Assembly (NCBI GenBank): GCA_947456955.1
Contig: CANGTQ010000001.1
Location: 248,001-312,000, forward strand
DNA: 64,000 nt
Reading direction: 5' to 3'
Source of the DNA: Flavobacteriaceae bacterium
Lineage (GTDB): Bacteria > Bacteroidota > Bacteroidia > Flavobacteriales > Flavobacteriaceae
Part shown: piece after piece, positions 44,273-52,841 of the stretch
Layout: every line of letters begins with the position of its first letter
Position numbering within the stretch: the first letter of the stretch is position 1
Position numbers and translations under genes: made by a program
Notes under the pieces: model-generated
The model's input: only the letters and a program-made list of their open reading frames with translations
What the model was told of the DNA's origin: nothing
Database searches by the model: none

Positions 44273-45490
44273 ATGAGCAAAATAATCCCTTTCAAAGCGG
44301 TTCGCCCTACACCAGACCAAGTAGCACTAGTGACTTGTAGAAATTATGACGACTATAGTTCGGCTGAACTTGCCGCTTGGTTGAGTTTTAATCCCTATTC
44401 GTTTTTACATGTCATCAATCCTGCCTATATGCATTCGCAAAAGATTACATTGGACAAACGTTTTAAAGGTGTAGCGCATAAATATCAGGATTTTAAAGAT
44501 GAAGGAATTTTTATGGAAGAAGAAAAAGCAGTTTTCTTTCTGTATGAAATTCAGAATAAAATGCACTCTTTCACTGGTTTTGTAGCTGGAACTTCGATTG
44601 AAGATTATAAAAATAATGTCATAAAAAAACACGAAGATACCTTGCAATATCGTGTGGAATATTTCAAGGATTATTTGCATCAAACCGGTTTTAATACCGA
44701 GCCTGTTTTGATAACTTATCCAGATAATGAAACGTTAAATTCCTGGATTATAGAAAAGAAAAGAAGCCAACCTATTTATGATTACTCCACAACCAACAAG
44801 GAAAAACATCAGGTTTGGAAAATTGAAACCGCAGCAGAAATTGAATGGTTGCAAAATCAGTTTGAGCAAATACCTGAACTTTATATAGCTGATGGCCATC
44901 ACCGATTGGCTTCAGCAGAATTATTATATGATGAAGACAAACATTTAGGCAATGATAACCTAAACTATTTCATGAGTTTCTTAATTGCTGAGAGTAATGT
45001 CAAAATCTATGAATACAATCGAATTATTAGAGATTTAAATGGTTTTACTAAAGACGATTTTCTCGAAAAATTAGCTGAAAATTTTATCATCAAAGACAAA
45101 GAACAAGAACTATGGAAACCTCAAAGTAAGTTTGAATTCGGAATGTACCTTGACGGACATTTTTATGCTTTGTTTTATAAGCAAGATAACAAGCAACCTT
45201 CCATTTTAGAGAATCTTGACGCACAGATTTTATATGATAAAGTTTTACTTCCATTATTGGGAATAGAAGACTTGCGTAACGACGAGCGCATTGAATACAT
45301 TCCCGGAAAGCAATCTGTTTCAACCATAAAAGAATTGGTTGACGAAGGTGAATTTGAAGTTGGTTTTATGTTATTTCCTTCTGATATTTCAGAAATAAAA
45401 TCTTTAGCAGATAACAATTTGATTATGCCTCCAAAAAGTACGTATATCGAACCTAAATTCAGAAGTGGATTGATGATTTATGAATTATAA
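44273..45490 (+). CDS. DUF1015 family protein
   Basis: The 405-residue soluble protein carries the DUF1015 signatures IIPFKAVRPTPDQVALVTCR, NPYSFLHVINP, the conserved IADGHHRLASAELLYDED near residue 205 and MPPKSTYIEPKFRSGLMIY at the end. The His-His-Arg motif resembles ParB/Srx-type nucleotide-binding sites, but no activity is established. It lies between hbd and yggS, 13 bases from the latter, so they share a transcript. Confidence 0.9.
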   Translation: MSKIIPFKAVRPTPDQVALVTCRNYDDYSSAELAAWLSFNPYSFLHVINPAYMHSQKITLDKRFKGVAHKYQDFKDEGIFMEEEKAVFFLYEIQNKMHSFTGFVAGTSIEDYKNNVIKKHEDTLQYRVEYFKDYLHQTGFNTEPVLITYPDNETLNSWIIEKKRSQPIYDYSTTNKEKHQVWKIETAAEIEWLQNQFEQIPELYIADGHHRLASAELLYDEDKHLGNDNLNYFMSFLIAESNVKIYEYNRIIRDLNGFTKDDFLEKLAENFIIKDKEQELWKPQSKFEFGMYLDGHFYALFYKQDNKQPSILENLDAQILYDKVLLPLLGIEDLRNDERIEYIPGKQSVSTIKELVDEGEFEVGFMLFPSDISEIKSLADNNLIMPPKSTYIEPKFRSGLMIYEL

Positions 45491-45503
45491 TTAGAAAACG
45501 AAA

Positions 45504-46163
45504 ATGTCAATTAAAGACAATTTACTCCAAATAAAATCGCAACTTCCGGAAAACGTAACTCTTGTAGCTGTCTCCAAAACCAAACCTGTTTCCGATTTGA
45601 TGGAGGCTTATAATGCCGGGCAACGTGTTTTTGGTGAAAACAAAATCCAGGAAATGACCGAAAAATGGGAACAAATGCCTAAAGATATTCAATGGCATAT
45701 GATTGGACATGTGCAAACCAATAAGGTCAAATACATGGCAGAATATGTTAATTTGATTCATGGTGTAGATAGTTTAAAGTTATTGCAGGAAATCAACAAA
45801 CAAGCAGCAAAACATAATCGAATAATTGATTGTTTGCTACAAATGTATATTGCTGAAGAAGAAACAAAATTTGGTTTGGATGAAAAAGAATTGGAGGATA
45901 TTCTCCATTTCGTTCAGAATGACAAATTGCAAAACATAAAAGTTGTTGGTTTAATGGGAATGGCAACATTCACTGACAATCAAACACAAATCAAAAAGGA
46001 ATTCCTTAATTTGAAATCTACTTTTGATAAAATAAATTCATTATCAATTGTCAATTATCAATTATCAATTATCTCAATGGGTATGTCCGGCGATTACAAT
46101 CTCGCAATCGAATGTGGCAGCACAATGGTTCGAATTGGAAGTAGTATATTTGGAAGAAGATAG
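45504..46163 (+). CDS. yggS: YggS/PLPBP-family PLP-binding protein with two repeat-derived inserts
   Basis: The 219-residue protein has an alanine-racemase-like barrel that binds PLP and helps vitamin B6 balance. Lys25 in AVSKTKP is the PLP lysine. VFGENKIQEMTEKW, WHMIGHVQTNKVKY, GLMGMATF and SMGMSGDYNLAIECGSTMVRIGSSIFG are conserved. Two stretches look foreign. HFVQNDK (bases 45901-45926) matches an intergenic repeat of the GTCATTCTGAACGAAATGGAG type. LSIVNYQLSII (46040-46074) is encoded by the AATTATCAATT repeat found between genes nearby. Both are in frame and fall at surface-loop positions before conserved motifs. The protein is probably still functional. Confidence 0.92.
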   Translation: MSIKDNLLQIKSQLPENVTLVAVSKTKPVSDLMEAYNAGQRVFGENKIQEMTEKWEQMPKDIQWHMIGHVQTNKVKYMAEYVNLIHGVDSLKLLQEINKQAAKHNRIIDCLLQMYIAEEETKFGLDEKELEDILHFVQNDKLQNIKVVGLMGMATFTDNQTQIKKEFLNLKSTFDKINSLSIVNYQLSIISMGMSGDYNLAIECGSTMVRIGSSIFGRR

Positions 46164-46165
46164 AA

Positions 46166-46250
46166 TCAAATTCAAAAGTCAAATTCAAAAGTCAATTTCA
46201 AAAGTCAATTTCAAAAGTCAAATTCAAAAGTCAATTTCAAAAGTCAAATT
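46166..46250. repeat. Tandem 13-bp repeat, six and a half units
   Basis: Units of TCAAATTCAAAAG or TCAATTTCAAAAG (one base varies) are repeated six times, followed by TCAAATT. The array begins 2 bases after the yggS stop and ends at the start of the four-helix-bundle gene. An inverted copy lies after that gene at 46655-46684. Confidence 0.85.
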
Positions 46251-46251
46251 A

Positions 46252-46624
46252 ATGATGAGCAAAAAAAATGTTTTTAGTGACAAAATCTTCAACTTTGAAG
46301 ATAGGCTGGTTCGTTTTGCTGGAGAATGTATTTTTTTTACAAGAAATTTGAATAAATCTTTTGAAAATGAATATTATAAAAAATCAATTAATTCGTTCAT
46401 CAGGGAGTTCGTCTTTAAATTTTGGAGAATCACAAGGAGCAATAACAGATAAAGATGTAATTTTTAAACTAGGATTAGTAGTTAAAGAATTAAAAGAATC
46501 TAGAAATTCGCTTAAAATATTAAATTACATCAATGAAGGAAACGAGGAATTCAGAATTTTGCTTTTAACTGAAGTTGAAGAATTAATAGCTATTTCTTCT
46601 AAAATGATTATTAACAAAAAATAA
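46252..46624 (+). pseudogene. Four-helix-bundle (S23/IVP-like) protein gene with a frameshift
   Basis: Starting at ATG 46252 or 46255 the first part reads SKKNVFSDKIFNFEDRLVRF and AGECIFFTRNLNKSFENEYY. After a run of six A near 46376-46383 the frame must shift to continue as NQLIRSSGSSSLNFGESQGA, LGLVVKELKESRNSLKIL, to the stop at 46622-46624. Joined, it is a full-length member (about 120 residues) of the family first seen in 23S rRNA intervening sequences. Removing one A restores the frame, so this is a recent mutation, slippage-based switching or a sequencing error. It is flanked by inverted 13-bp-type repeats. Confidence 0.8.
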
Positions 46625-46654
46625 TTTTTATAAATAATTTTCATCTTCTTACAA

Positions 46655-46684
46655 TTGATTTTTGACTTTTGAATTTGATTTTTG
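46655..46684. repeat. Inverted copy of the 13-bp repeat downstream of the four-helix gene
   Basis: 'gacttttgaatttga' is the exact reverse complement of the unit TCAAATTCAAAAGTC from the upstream array. With the upstream array it brackets the four-helix-bundle gene. It also lies directly before the start of the exonuclease/GIY-YIG gene. Confidence 0.75.
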
Positions 46685-46694
46685 CAATTTAGAA

Positions 46695-48056
46695 ATGTAC
46701 GCAATACTCGACATAGAAACCACTGGTGGCCAATTTAACGAAGAAGGCATTACTGAAATTGCCATCTATAAATTTGATGGTCACGAAATTGTAGATCAAT
46801 TCATCAGCTTGATAAATCCGGAAAAACCAATTCAGCCATTTGTGGTGAAACTGACTGGTATTAATAACGCTATGCTTCGTTCGGCGCCAAAGTTTTATGA
46901 AGTAGCTAAACGTATAATCGAAATTACTGAAGACTGCATTGTCGTAGCTCATAACGCATCATTTGACTACAGAATATTGAAAACAGAATTCAAGCGTTTG
47001 GGTTATGATTATATAAAACCAACGCTTTGCACTGTTGAATTGGCACAAAAATTAATTCCTGGGCAACTTTCTTATAGTTTAGGGAAATTGGTTCGAGCAC
47101 TTGGAATTCCAGTAACCGATAGACATCGAGCTAGTGGTGACGCTATAGCAACCGTAAAATTATTTAAAATGATTTTGGCAAAAGATACTGAAAAAGAAAT
47201 TTTAATCAGTTTGATTAAGGCCGAAATCAAATCGGGTTTGACTCCAAAATTATTAGATATTGTAGAGAGCTTACCAACAAAAACTGGGATATACTATATT
47301 CATAATGAGAAAGGCGATATTATATACATTGGTAAAAGCCGAAATATTAAGAAACGTATCAACCAGCATTTCACAGGAACATTGGGTAAAAGCAAAAAGA
47401 TTCAGCGTGAAGTTTTTGCTGTGACTTGTGAAGTAACCGGAAGTGAATTGATTGCACTTTTGAAAGAAAGTGAAGAGATAAAAATCAATAAACCGATATA
47501 TAATCGTTCGCAGCGGAAGACCATTTTTCAATGGGCATTATATGCTGAAAAAGATGAAAAGGGTTATTTGAAGTTACAACTTCAAAAAGCTGACGGTAGG
47601 AAAAAAGAAATTACCTCTTTTACTTCTGTGCAGGAAGGAAAGAATTCTCTTTTAAAAATTACCGAAAAGTATAATTTATGTCAAAAAATAAATGGATTAT
47701 ACGAAACCAAAAATGGTTGCTTTCAGTATAAAATAAAAGAATGCAATGGTGCATGTTTGGGCAAAGAAACTCCAGAATTATACAATGAACGTGTTGAAGA
47801 TTTTATCAAGGAAATGAAGTTCGAAAATGACAATATGGTTATAGTTGACAGAGGAAGAACTGTTGATGAACGTTGTGCAGTACTAATTGAAAACGGAATT
47901 TACAAAGGCTATTGTTTTTATGATTTGAATTATCAGATTAACAATATCGAAATCCTAAAAAATATTATTATACCGATGCAGAATAACCGCGATACCAGAA
48001 CGATAATACAAGGTTATTTAAAACGGAATAAAGTCATAAAGATTGTCAAATTCTAA
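46695..48056 (+). CDS. DnaQ-type exonuclease fused to a GIY-YIG (UvrC/Cho-like) nuclease
   Basis: From ATG 46695 (MYAILDIETTGG) the product is 453 residues. The DEDDh exonuclease domain (about 1-165) is intact: DIETTG, VVAHNASFDYRIL and HRASGDA. The GIY-YIG domain (about 195-275) shows TKTGIYYIHNEKGDIIYIGK and SRNIKKRINQHF. The C-terminal part has YNLCQKINGLYETKNGCFQY and CNGACLGKE, as in UvrC/Cho proteins. Such fusions are thought to cut and trim damaged DNA in nucleotide-excision repair. The gene ends 1 base into miaA (TAATG), so they are co-translated. Confidence 0.9.
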   Translation: MYAILDIETTGGQFNEEGITEIAIYKFDGHEIVDQFISLINPEKPIQPFVVKLTGINNAMLRSAPKFYEVAKRIIEITEDCIVVAHNASFDYRILKTEFKRLGYDYIKPTLCTVELAQKLIPGQLSYSLGKLVRALGIPVTDRHRASGDAIATVKLFKMILAKDTEKEILISLIKAEIKSGLTPKLLDIVESLPTKTGIYYIHNEKGDIIYIGKSRNIKKRINQHFTGTLGKSKKIQREVFAVTCEVTGSELIALLKESEEIKINKPIYNRSQRKTIFQWALYAEKDEKGYLKLQLQKADGRKKEITSFTSVQEGKNSLLKITEKYNLCQKINGLYETKNGCFQYKIKECNGACLGKETPELYNERVEDFIKEMKFENDNMVIVDRGRTVDERCAVLIENGIYKGYCFYDLNYQINNIEILKNIIIPMQNNRDTRTIIQGYLKRNKVIKIVKF

Positions 48057-48982
48057 TGAACTATTTAATAACCATCATTGGACCAACGGCTATAGGAAAA
48101 ACATCCTTGAGCATTGCTTTGGCTCAACATTTTGACTGTGAAATTGTTTCGTGTGACAGTAGGCAGTTTTTTAAGGAAATGCGTATTGGCACTGCCGTGC
48201 CAAGTGAAGAAGAATTAACTTTGGCTCCCAATCATTTTATCCAAAACAAATCGATTTTTGAGAAATTTACTGTTGGCGATTTTGAAAAAGAAGCCATTGC
48301 CAAGTTGGATGAATTATTCTTAAAAAATAATATCCAAATCATGGTCGGCGGTTCGGGTTTGTATGTGGATGCTATTTTAAAAGGGTTTGATGATTTTCCA
48401 GATGTTAATAATTCAATTAGAGAAGTTATAAACGCTGATTATAAAGAATTTGGAATTAATTACCTGAAAAATAAGTTGAAAGAATTAGATGCCGACTATT
48501 ATCAACAACTAAAGCTTGAAAATCCACAAACTTTGCAAAATCCACAGCGAATGAAACGCTTTGTAGAAGTTTGTCTTGGCACCGGAAAACCCTATTCATC
48601 TTTTTTAAACCAAAAGAAAAACCAACGTAGCTTCACTCCTATTATCATTGGTTTGGAAGCTGACAGGGCAATCATGTACGACCGGATTAATCAGCGTGTG
48701 GATAGTATGATTAAGAAAGGTTTGGTAAAAGAAGCTGAAAGTTTGTTTACAAATAAGGAATTGAATGCATTGCAAACTGTTGGATACCGTGAATTGTTTG
48801 ATTATTTTGAGGGAAAGATTTCATTAGAATTTGCAATTGAAGAAATTAAGAAAAATACGCGTCGGTTTTCAAAACGCCAATTAACTTGGTTTAAGCGAAC
48901 TGAGAATGTTGCTTGGTTTGATTTCAAAAGTAAAAAAGAATCAATTATCGATCATATTAAATCCCAAATCCCAATTCCGTAA
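48056..48982 (+). CDS. miaA: tRNA dimethylallyltransferase
   Basis: The 308-residue enzyme adds a dimethylallyl group to A37 of tRNAs reading UNN codons. It has the P-loop IIGPTAIGKTSLSIALA, CDSRQFFKEMRIGTAVPSEEE, the substrate region VGGSGLYVDAILKGFDDFP and the late motif FSKRQLTWFKR. Its start overlaps the stop of the exonuclease/GIY-YIG gene. Length and motifs are typical. Confidence 0.96.
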   Translation: MNYLITIIGPTAIGKTSLSIALAQHFDCEIVSCDSRQFFKEMRIGTAVPSEEELTLAPNHFIQNKSIFEKFTVGDFEKEAIAKLDELFLKNNIQIMVGGSGLYVDAILKGFDDFPDVNNSIREVINADYKEFGINYLKNKLKELDADYYQQLKLENPQTLQNPQRMKRFVEVCLGTGKPYSSFLNQKKNQRSFTPIIIGLEADRAIMYDRINQRVDSMIKKGLVKEAESLFTNKELNALQTVGYRELFDYFEGKISLEFAIEEIKKNTRRFSKRQLTWFKRTENVAWFDFKSKKESIIDHIKSQIPIP

Positions 48983-48994
48983 TCCTACATCAAC

Positions 48995-49735
48995 ATGCCA
49001 ATATCAAAAGAATTTACTTCTATACTAACCAAAGTCTGGGAAGTTAATTTTCTGCAATCTTATCCTAACGGTTATTTGAAATATACCGATTTGTGTAATC
49101 TTTTGCAGTTAACTGCTGGTGTACATGCGGAATTGGGAGGCATTAGTTTCAGCGATATGCAAGAGCATCATCAGGCTTGGGTTTTGAGCAGAGTGCGTGT
49201 TGAGATAAAACGATTGCCAAAATGGAGAGATGTTATAACCGTTAAAACGTGGATTAATTCACTAGAAAATTCGCGATCAATTCGTTGCTTGGAATTGTAT
49301 GATGGTGATGAAAAAATTGTTGGTTGTGAAACCTTTTGGGCTGTTTTTAATACGCAAACGCGTCGACCAGAAAACTTGTCTTTGCCACACGAGCATTTTG
49401 AGAAATACCCAAATGATAAAGCAACCGAAATTCAATTTTCTAAAATAGATACTTCTATAGATAAAACATTTGTAACAGAAAAAACGATACTTCTCTCTGA
49501 TTTAGACATTGTAAATCATGCTAACAGTGTGAAATATTTAGAATGGTGTTTGGATTATGTTGAACCAAAATTGTTGCTAAATCAAAAGATAGAAAGTTTT
49601 GAAATGAATTATCTAAAAGAAGTTTCATTGGAAGATACAATTACTATTGAGAAAAGCCATTTAGAAAAGCCAATGGTTTTTACTGTTAATACCAACAATA
49701 AGACTTGTTTTGCTTTACAACTGAATTTCAAATAA
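48995..49735 (+). CDS. Acyl-ACP thioesterase
   Basis: The 246-residue cytosolic protein has two hotdog domains of the FatA/FatB-like bacterial type: VWEVNFLQSYPNGYLKYTDL, LSRVRVEIKRLPKWRDVITV and, in the second domain, LLSDLDIVNHANSVKYLEWC with the catalytic Asn/His region. It releases fatty acids from acyl-ACP. It follows miaA by 12 bases and ends the plus-strand run; a repeat hairpin follows. Confidence 0.9.
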   Translation: MPISKEFTSILTKVWEVNFLQSYPNGYLKYTDLCNLLQLTAGVHAELGGISFSDMQEHHQAWVLSRVRVEIKRLPKWRDVITVKTWINSLENSRSIRCLELYDGDEKIVGCETFWAVFNTQTRRPENLSLPHEHFEKYPNDKATEIQFSKIDTSIDKTFVTEKTILLSDLDIVNHANSVKYLEWCLDYVEPKLLLNQKIESFEMNYLKEVSLEDTITIEKSHLEKPMVFTVNTNNKTCFALQLNFK

Positions 49736-49840
49736 CAGCTACTGCCTTAGCCCGGATGGCAGCGGCATCCTTTTGTTTTGTAATACTGAGCTTGACGAAG
49801 TACAAAACAAAAGATATAGCGGACAGCCGGATTAGCTTTT
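49736..49840. repeat. About 100-bp imperfect palindromic element with a nested hairpin
   Basis: The outer arms 'tagcccggatggcagcggcatc' and 'gatatagcggacagccggattagc' are roughly complementary. Inside, CTTTTGTTTTGTA and TACAAAACAAAAG form a 13-bp stem whose loop (aatactgagcttgacgaag) contains a piece of the TCATTCTGA-type repeat. It lies between the convergent thioesterase and regulator genes and may double as a terminator. Similar elements occur between flavobacterial genes as I recall. Confidence 0.65.
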
Positions 49841-49889
49841 GAAATAAATTTTAAATACAAATGGCTCCAATTACTTGAAGCCACTTTAC

Positions 49890-50591
49890 TTATTTTTTTA
49901 CGACTAATCTAAAACCTTCGCCGTGTATGTTGAGAATTTCAACATTTGGTTCGTCTTTGAGATACTTTCTAAGTTTAGCAATGTACACATCCATACTTCT
50001 TGAAGTGAAATAGTTATCTTCTCTCCAAATTTTTGTTAAAGCCAATTCTCTAGGCATTAAATCATTTTCATAAATAGCCATCATTTTAAGTAATTCAGAC
50101 TCTTTAGGCGATAATTTAATTGGTTCCTGATCTTCAAATTTTAAGAACCGAAGTTTTGAATTTAAAAGGAATCTTCCTATTTGAAACTCAAATTTTGGAG
50201 GTTCATTTTTATTCTCAGCTGCTTTTCTCTGAATTATTGCTTTTACTTTCATCAGCAAAACATCAGAATCAAAAGGTTTATTAAGATAGTCATCAGCGCC
50301 AACTTTATATCCTTTTAACACATCTTCCTTCATTGACTTAGCAGTCAAGAAAATCAATGGCACATCTTTATTTTTTTCTCTGATTTCTTTTGCTAAAGTA
50401 TAACCATCTTTGTAAGGCATCATCACATCCAAAATACACAAATCGAAATTGTCTTTTTTGAATTTTTCGAAACCTTCCATGCCATTTTTGGCGAGTGTTA
50501 CATCAAAATCATTTAATGTCAAGAATTCCCTCAAAACTATTCCGAAGTTTTGATCATCTTCAACTAGAAGTATTTTTTTATTGTTTTCCAT
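49890..50591 (-). CDS. OmpR-family response regulator (RprY-like)
   Basis: The 233-residue protein has a receiver domain with KKILLVEDDQNFG, the phosphoryl Asp in LCILDVMMPYKDG and the Lys in YLNKPFDSDVL. The winged helix follows, with IKLSPKESELLKMMAIYEND and ILNIHGEGFRLV. It is encoded 14 bases after the sensor kinase gene. The sequence resembles the RprY regulators of Bacteroidota, so the pair may be RprX/RprY; that name is an inference. Confidence 0.92.
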   Translation of the reverse strand: MENNKKILLVEDDQNFGIVLREFLTLNDFDVTLAKNGMEGFEKFKKDNFDLCILDVMMPYKDGYTLAKEIREKNKDVPLIFLTAKSMKEDVLKGYKVGADDYLNKPFDSDVLLMKVKAIIQRKAAENKNEPPKFEFQIGRFLLNSKLRFLKFEDQEPIKLSPKESELLKMMAIYENDLMPRELALTKIWREDNYFTSRSMDVYIAKLRKYLKDEPNVEILNIHGEGFRLVVKK

Positions 50592-50605
50592 AATAGTATT
50601 TTATT

Positions 50606-52186
50606 TTAATTTATGAGTGGGACTTTAATTATAAACGTGCTTCCTTTTCCTTTTTCGCTTTCTACAAAAATTTGACTGTTGTGGTCTTCAATAATTCTTT
50701 TAACATAAGCTAAACCTAAACCATGACCTTTAACATTATGCAAATCTCCTGTGTGTTCACGATAGAATTTTTCAAATATTCTTTTTTGTGCTACTTTCGA
50801 CATACCTGAACCCTGATCTTTTATTTTGACAATGACAAAATCCTTCACATTTTCTGTATAAATATCTATAACTGGTTCTTCAGGCGAATACTTTATAGCG
50901 TTATCCAAAATATTAACAATTACATTGGTAAAATGAACATCATTTAATAAAACCGAAGTTCTGTTAGCATCAAAATGTGTTGTTATAGTTCCGTTTCTAT
51001 CATCTACAATTAAATTCACATGTTCGATAGCATCTTCAATTATATCGTGAATGTTGGCAGATTCTTTATTGATATCTAATTCTTTTTTCTCGAGTTTTGA
51101 AATTCGTAATACATTTTCAACTTGTGCATGCATCCGCTTGTTTTCGTCTTTTATCATTTGCAAGTAGCGAAGCACCTTTTCTTTATCATCAATTATTTTT
51201 GGGTTTTTGATAGCGTCTAAAGCTAAATTTATCGTTGCAATTGGCGTTTTGAATTCGTGTGTCATATTATTAATGAAATCAGTTTTGATCAGAGAAATCT
51301 GTCGCTGTTTTATTAATTGATTTAGAGCACTTGCATAGGCGATAATAATTATAAGCGTAAAAATAATTGATAAAATACATATTCCAATTAATTCCGAAAA
51401 CAAGAACTTTTTCTTTTGAGGAAAAGTCAATAACAATTGGTATTTATTATTTCCATCATTATCAATAAAAATTGGAATGGAATAAGTTGACTTTTTTTCA
51501 TACCTAAAATGTTCCGATTTTATTTTTGTTGCTAAACCGTTACTGTAAACATTAAATTCAAACGGAGTTTTAACGCCATATTCATTGAGTTCTTCAAATA
51601 ATAACTTTTGCATCATCTCATTTGTAACTCTTTCTTGAATTGGCTTTACCGCTGCAATGTCTTTATATACAATTTCATATTGCGCGTTGTCCAATAAATC
51701 TAAACGTCCGGATTTCTCAATTTTTATATCCGGAGTAATTTTTTGTTTTAAACTTGATTTATCAATATCATCGTTGTAAATCTCAGTTTTTCTTTTTGCT
51801 GTGTAATTTTTGAGTTTTAGGCTATCTATTTTTTTGTCAAAGAACGAAGCCGAAATTCCGTAGTCTTCAGAATTTATGCTGTTTGAATATATTATTGTTT
51901 CATTAGTTCTTGAATCTCGCTGATAGTAACCAAACTCTAAAAAATCACTTTTTTGTGGAATTTTACCTATACTATCTTTCAGACGATTATACATTTCATA
52001 ATATGAATACTGCTCATTTTTTTGTAATTTATTAGCAACATTCCCAAGAACTTGTTTTACATGATACTTAAATTGTTCTTCGTTGTTTTCAAACGACTTA
52101 TCAAACCAATATACTTGAACCAGAATTATACCTATTAAGGATAAACTCATTAAGACAATCAGTAAACGGAAAAACAATTTATTCAT
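50606..52186 (-). CDS. Sensor histidine kinase (RprX-like)
   Basis: The 526-residue inner-membrane kinase has a transmembrane helix near residues 7-27 and another near 268-290, with a periplasmic domain of about 240 residues between. The H-box is TDFINNMTHEFKTPIATINL, and the ATPase domain has VNILDNAIKYSPEEP, IKDQGSGMSKVAQKRIFEKF and GHGLGLAYVKRI. There is no clear HAMP domain. It is transcribed just before its response regulator and should phosphorylate it. Confidence 0.92.
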   Translation of the reverse strand: MNKLFFRLLIVLMSLSLIGIILVQVYWFDKSFENNEEQFKYHVKQVLGNVANKLQKNEQYSYYEMYNRLKDSIGKIPQKSDFLEFGYYQRDSRTNETIIYSNSINSEDYGISASFFDKKIDSLKLKNYTAKRKTEIYNDDIDKSSLKQKITPDIKIEKSGRLDLLDNAQYEIVYKDIAAVKPIQERVTNEMMQKLLFEELNEYGVKTPFEFNVYSNGLATKIKSEHFRYEKKSTYSIPIFIDNDGNNKYQLLLTFPQKKKFLFSELIGICILSIIFTLIIIIAYASALNQLIKQRQISLIKTDFINNMTHEFKTPIATINLALDAIKNPKIIDDKEKVLRYLQMIKDENKRMHAQVENVLRISKLEKKELDINKESANIHDIIEDAIEHVNLIVDDRNGTITTHFDANRTSVLLNDVHFTNVIVNILDNAIKYSPEEPVIDIYTENVKDFVIVKIKDQGSGMSKVAQKRIFEKFYREHTGDLHNVKGHGLGLAYVKRIIEDHNSQIFVESEKGKGSTFIIKVPLIN

Positions 52187-52256
52187 TACACAAATTTAAC
52201 TTTTTAACATTTATACTATAAATACATTAACCAAACATTAACATCTTATCGATAAA

Positions 52257-52841
52257 TTATTGATTTTTCAATTTTTTAAGAATTTCATCAACTTGTTTTT
52301 TAGTAGATTCAACAGACAAATTATGAATAACATAATTACTTTTTGCAATTCTTTGTTCGTCAGTCCATTGATTTTCAATTCTTTTTAAAACAGATTCTCT
52401 ATCCGTTTTATCACGTTTCATTACTCGTTGAAGTCTAGTTTCTAAAGGAGCAGTTACTGTGATTATAGTATCGCAATATTTATAGCTTCCGGATTCGAAT
52501 AAAATAGCAGCTTCTTTAACAACAAAAGGAGAATTTTTATGCTTTTCAACCCAATTGTCAAAGTGTTTTTTAACTTCAGGATGAACAATGCTATTAAGCT
52601 TTTGGAGTTTTTTTGAATCGTTAAAAACAAGTTGTGCTAACTTTTCACGATTAAGAATTCCGTTTTCTAAAATTTCTTTTCCAAATTCATTACTTAATGC
52701 ATTAATAATATTATCAGAAGTCATCAATTGTCTAGCTTCTTTATCAGCAATATATACCGGAATCCCCAATGATTTAAAATATTCGGCAACCATTGTTTTT
52801 CCGGTGCCAATTCCTCCTGTTAAACCAATTATTTTAGTCAT
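52257..52841 (-). CDS. coaE: Dephospho-CoA kinase
   Basis: The 194-residue enzyme performs the last step of coenzyme A synthesis. It shows the P-loop IGLTGGIGTGKTMVAEYF, YIADKEARQLM, IVHPEVKKHFDNW and VKEAAILFESGSYKYCD, followed by VMKRDKTDRESVLKRIENQW. It overlaps the end of the glycosyltransferase gene by 4 bases (ATGA), so the two are co-translated. The coaBC gene for an earlier CoA step is at 60378-61604. Confidence 0.95.
   Translation of the reverse strand: MTKIIGLTGGIGTGKTMVAEYFKSLGIPVYIADKEARQLMTSDNIINALSNEFGKEILENGILNREKLAQLVFNDSKKLQKLNSIVHPEVKKHFDNWVEKHKNSPFVVKEAAILFESGSYKYCDTIITVTAPLETRLQRVMKRDKTDRESVLKRIENQWTDEQRIAKSNYVIHNLSVESTKKQVDEILKKLKNQ

Noticed and set aside
46166..46250. 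Tandem array considered as a CRISPR
   Set aside because: The 13-bp units are directly joined with no spacers, and no cas genes are near.
46048..46452. A 134-residue open frame running from the end of yggS through the 13-bp repeats
   Set aside because: It starts inside the repeat-derived part of yggS and reads through the tandem array. Only its last part is real, as the first half of the frameshifted four-helix-bundle gene.
49890..52186. Two-component pair considered as PorX/PorY, the regulators of type IX secretion
   Set aside because: The regulator has a winged-helix OmpR-type output domain, whereas PorX has a different output domain. An RprX/RprY-like pair fits better.
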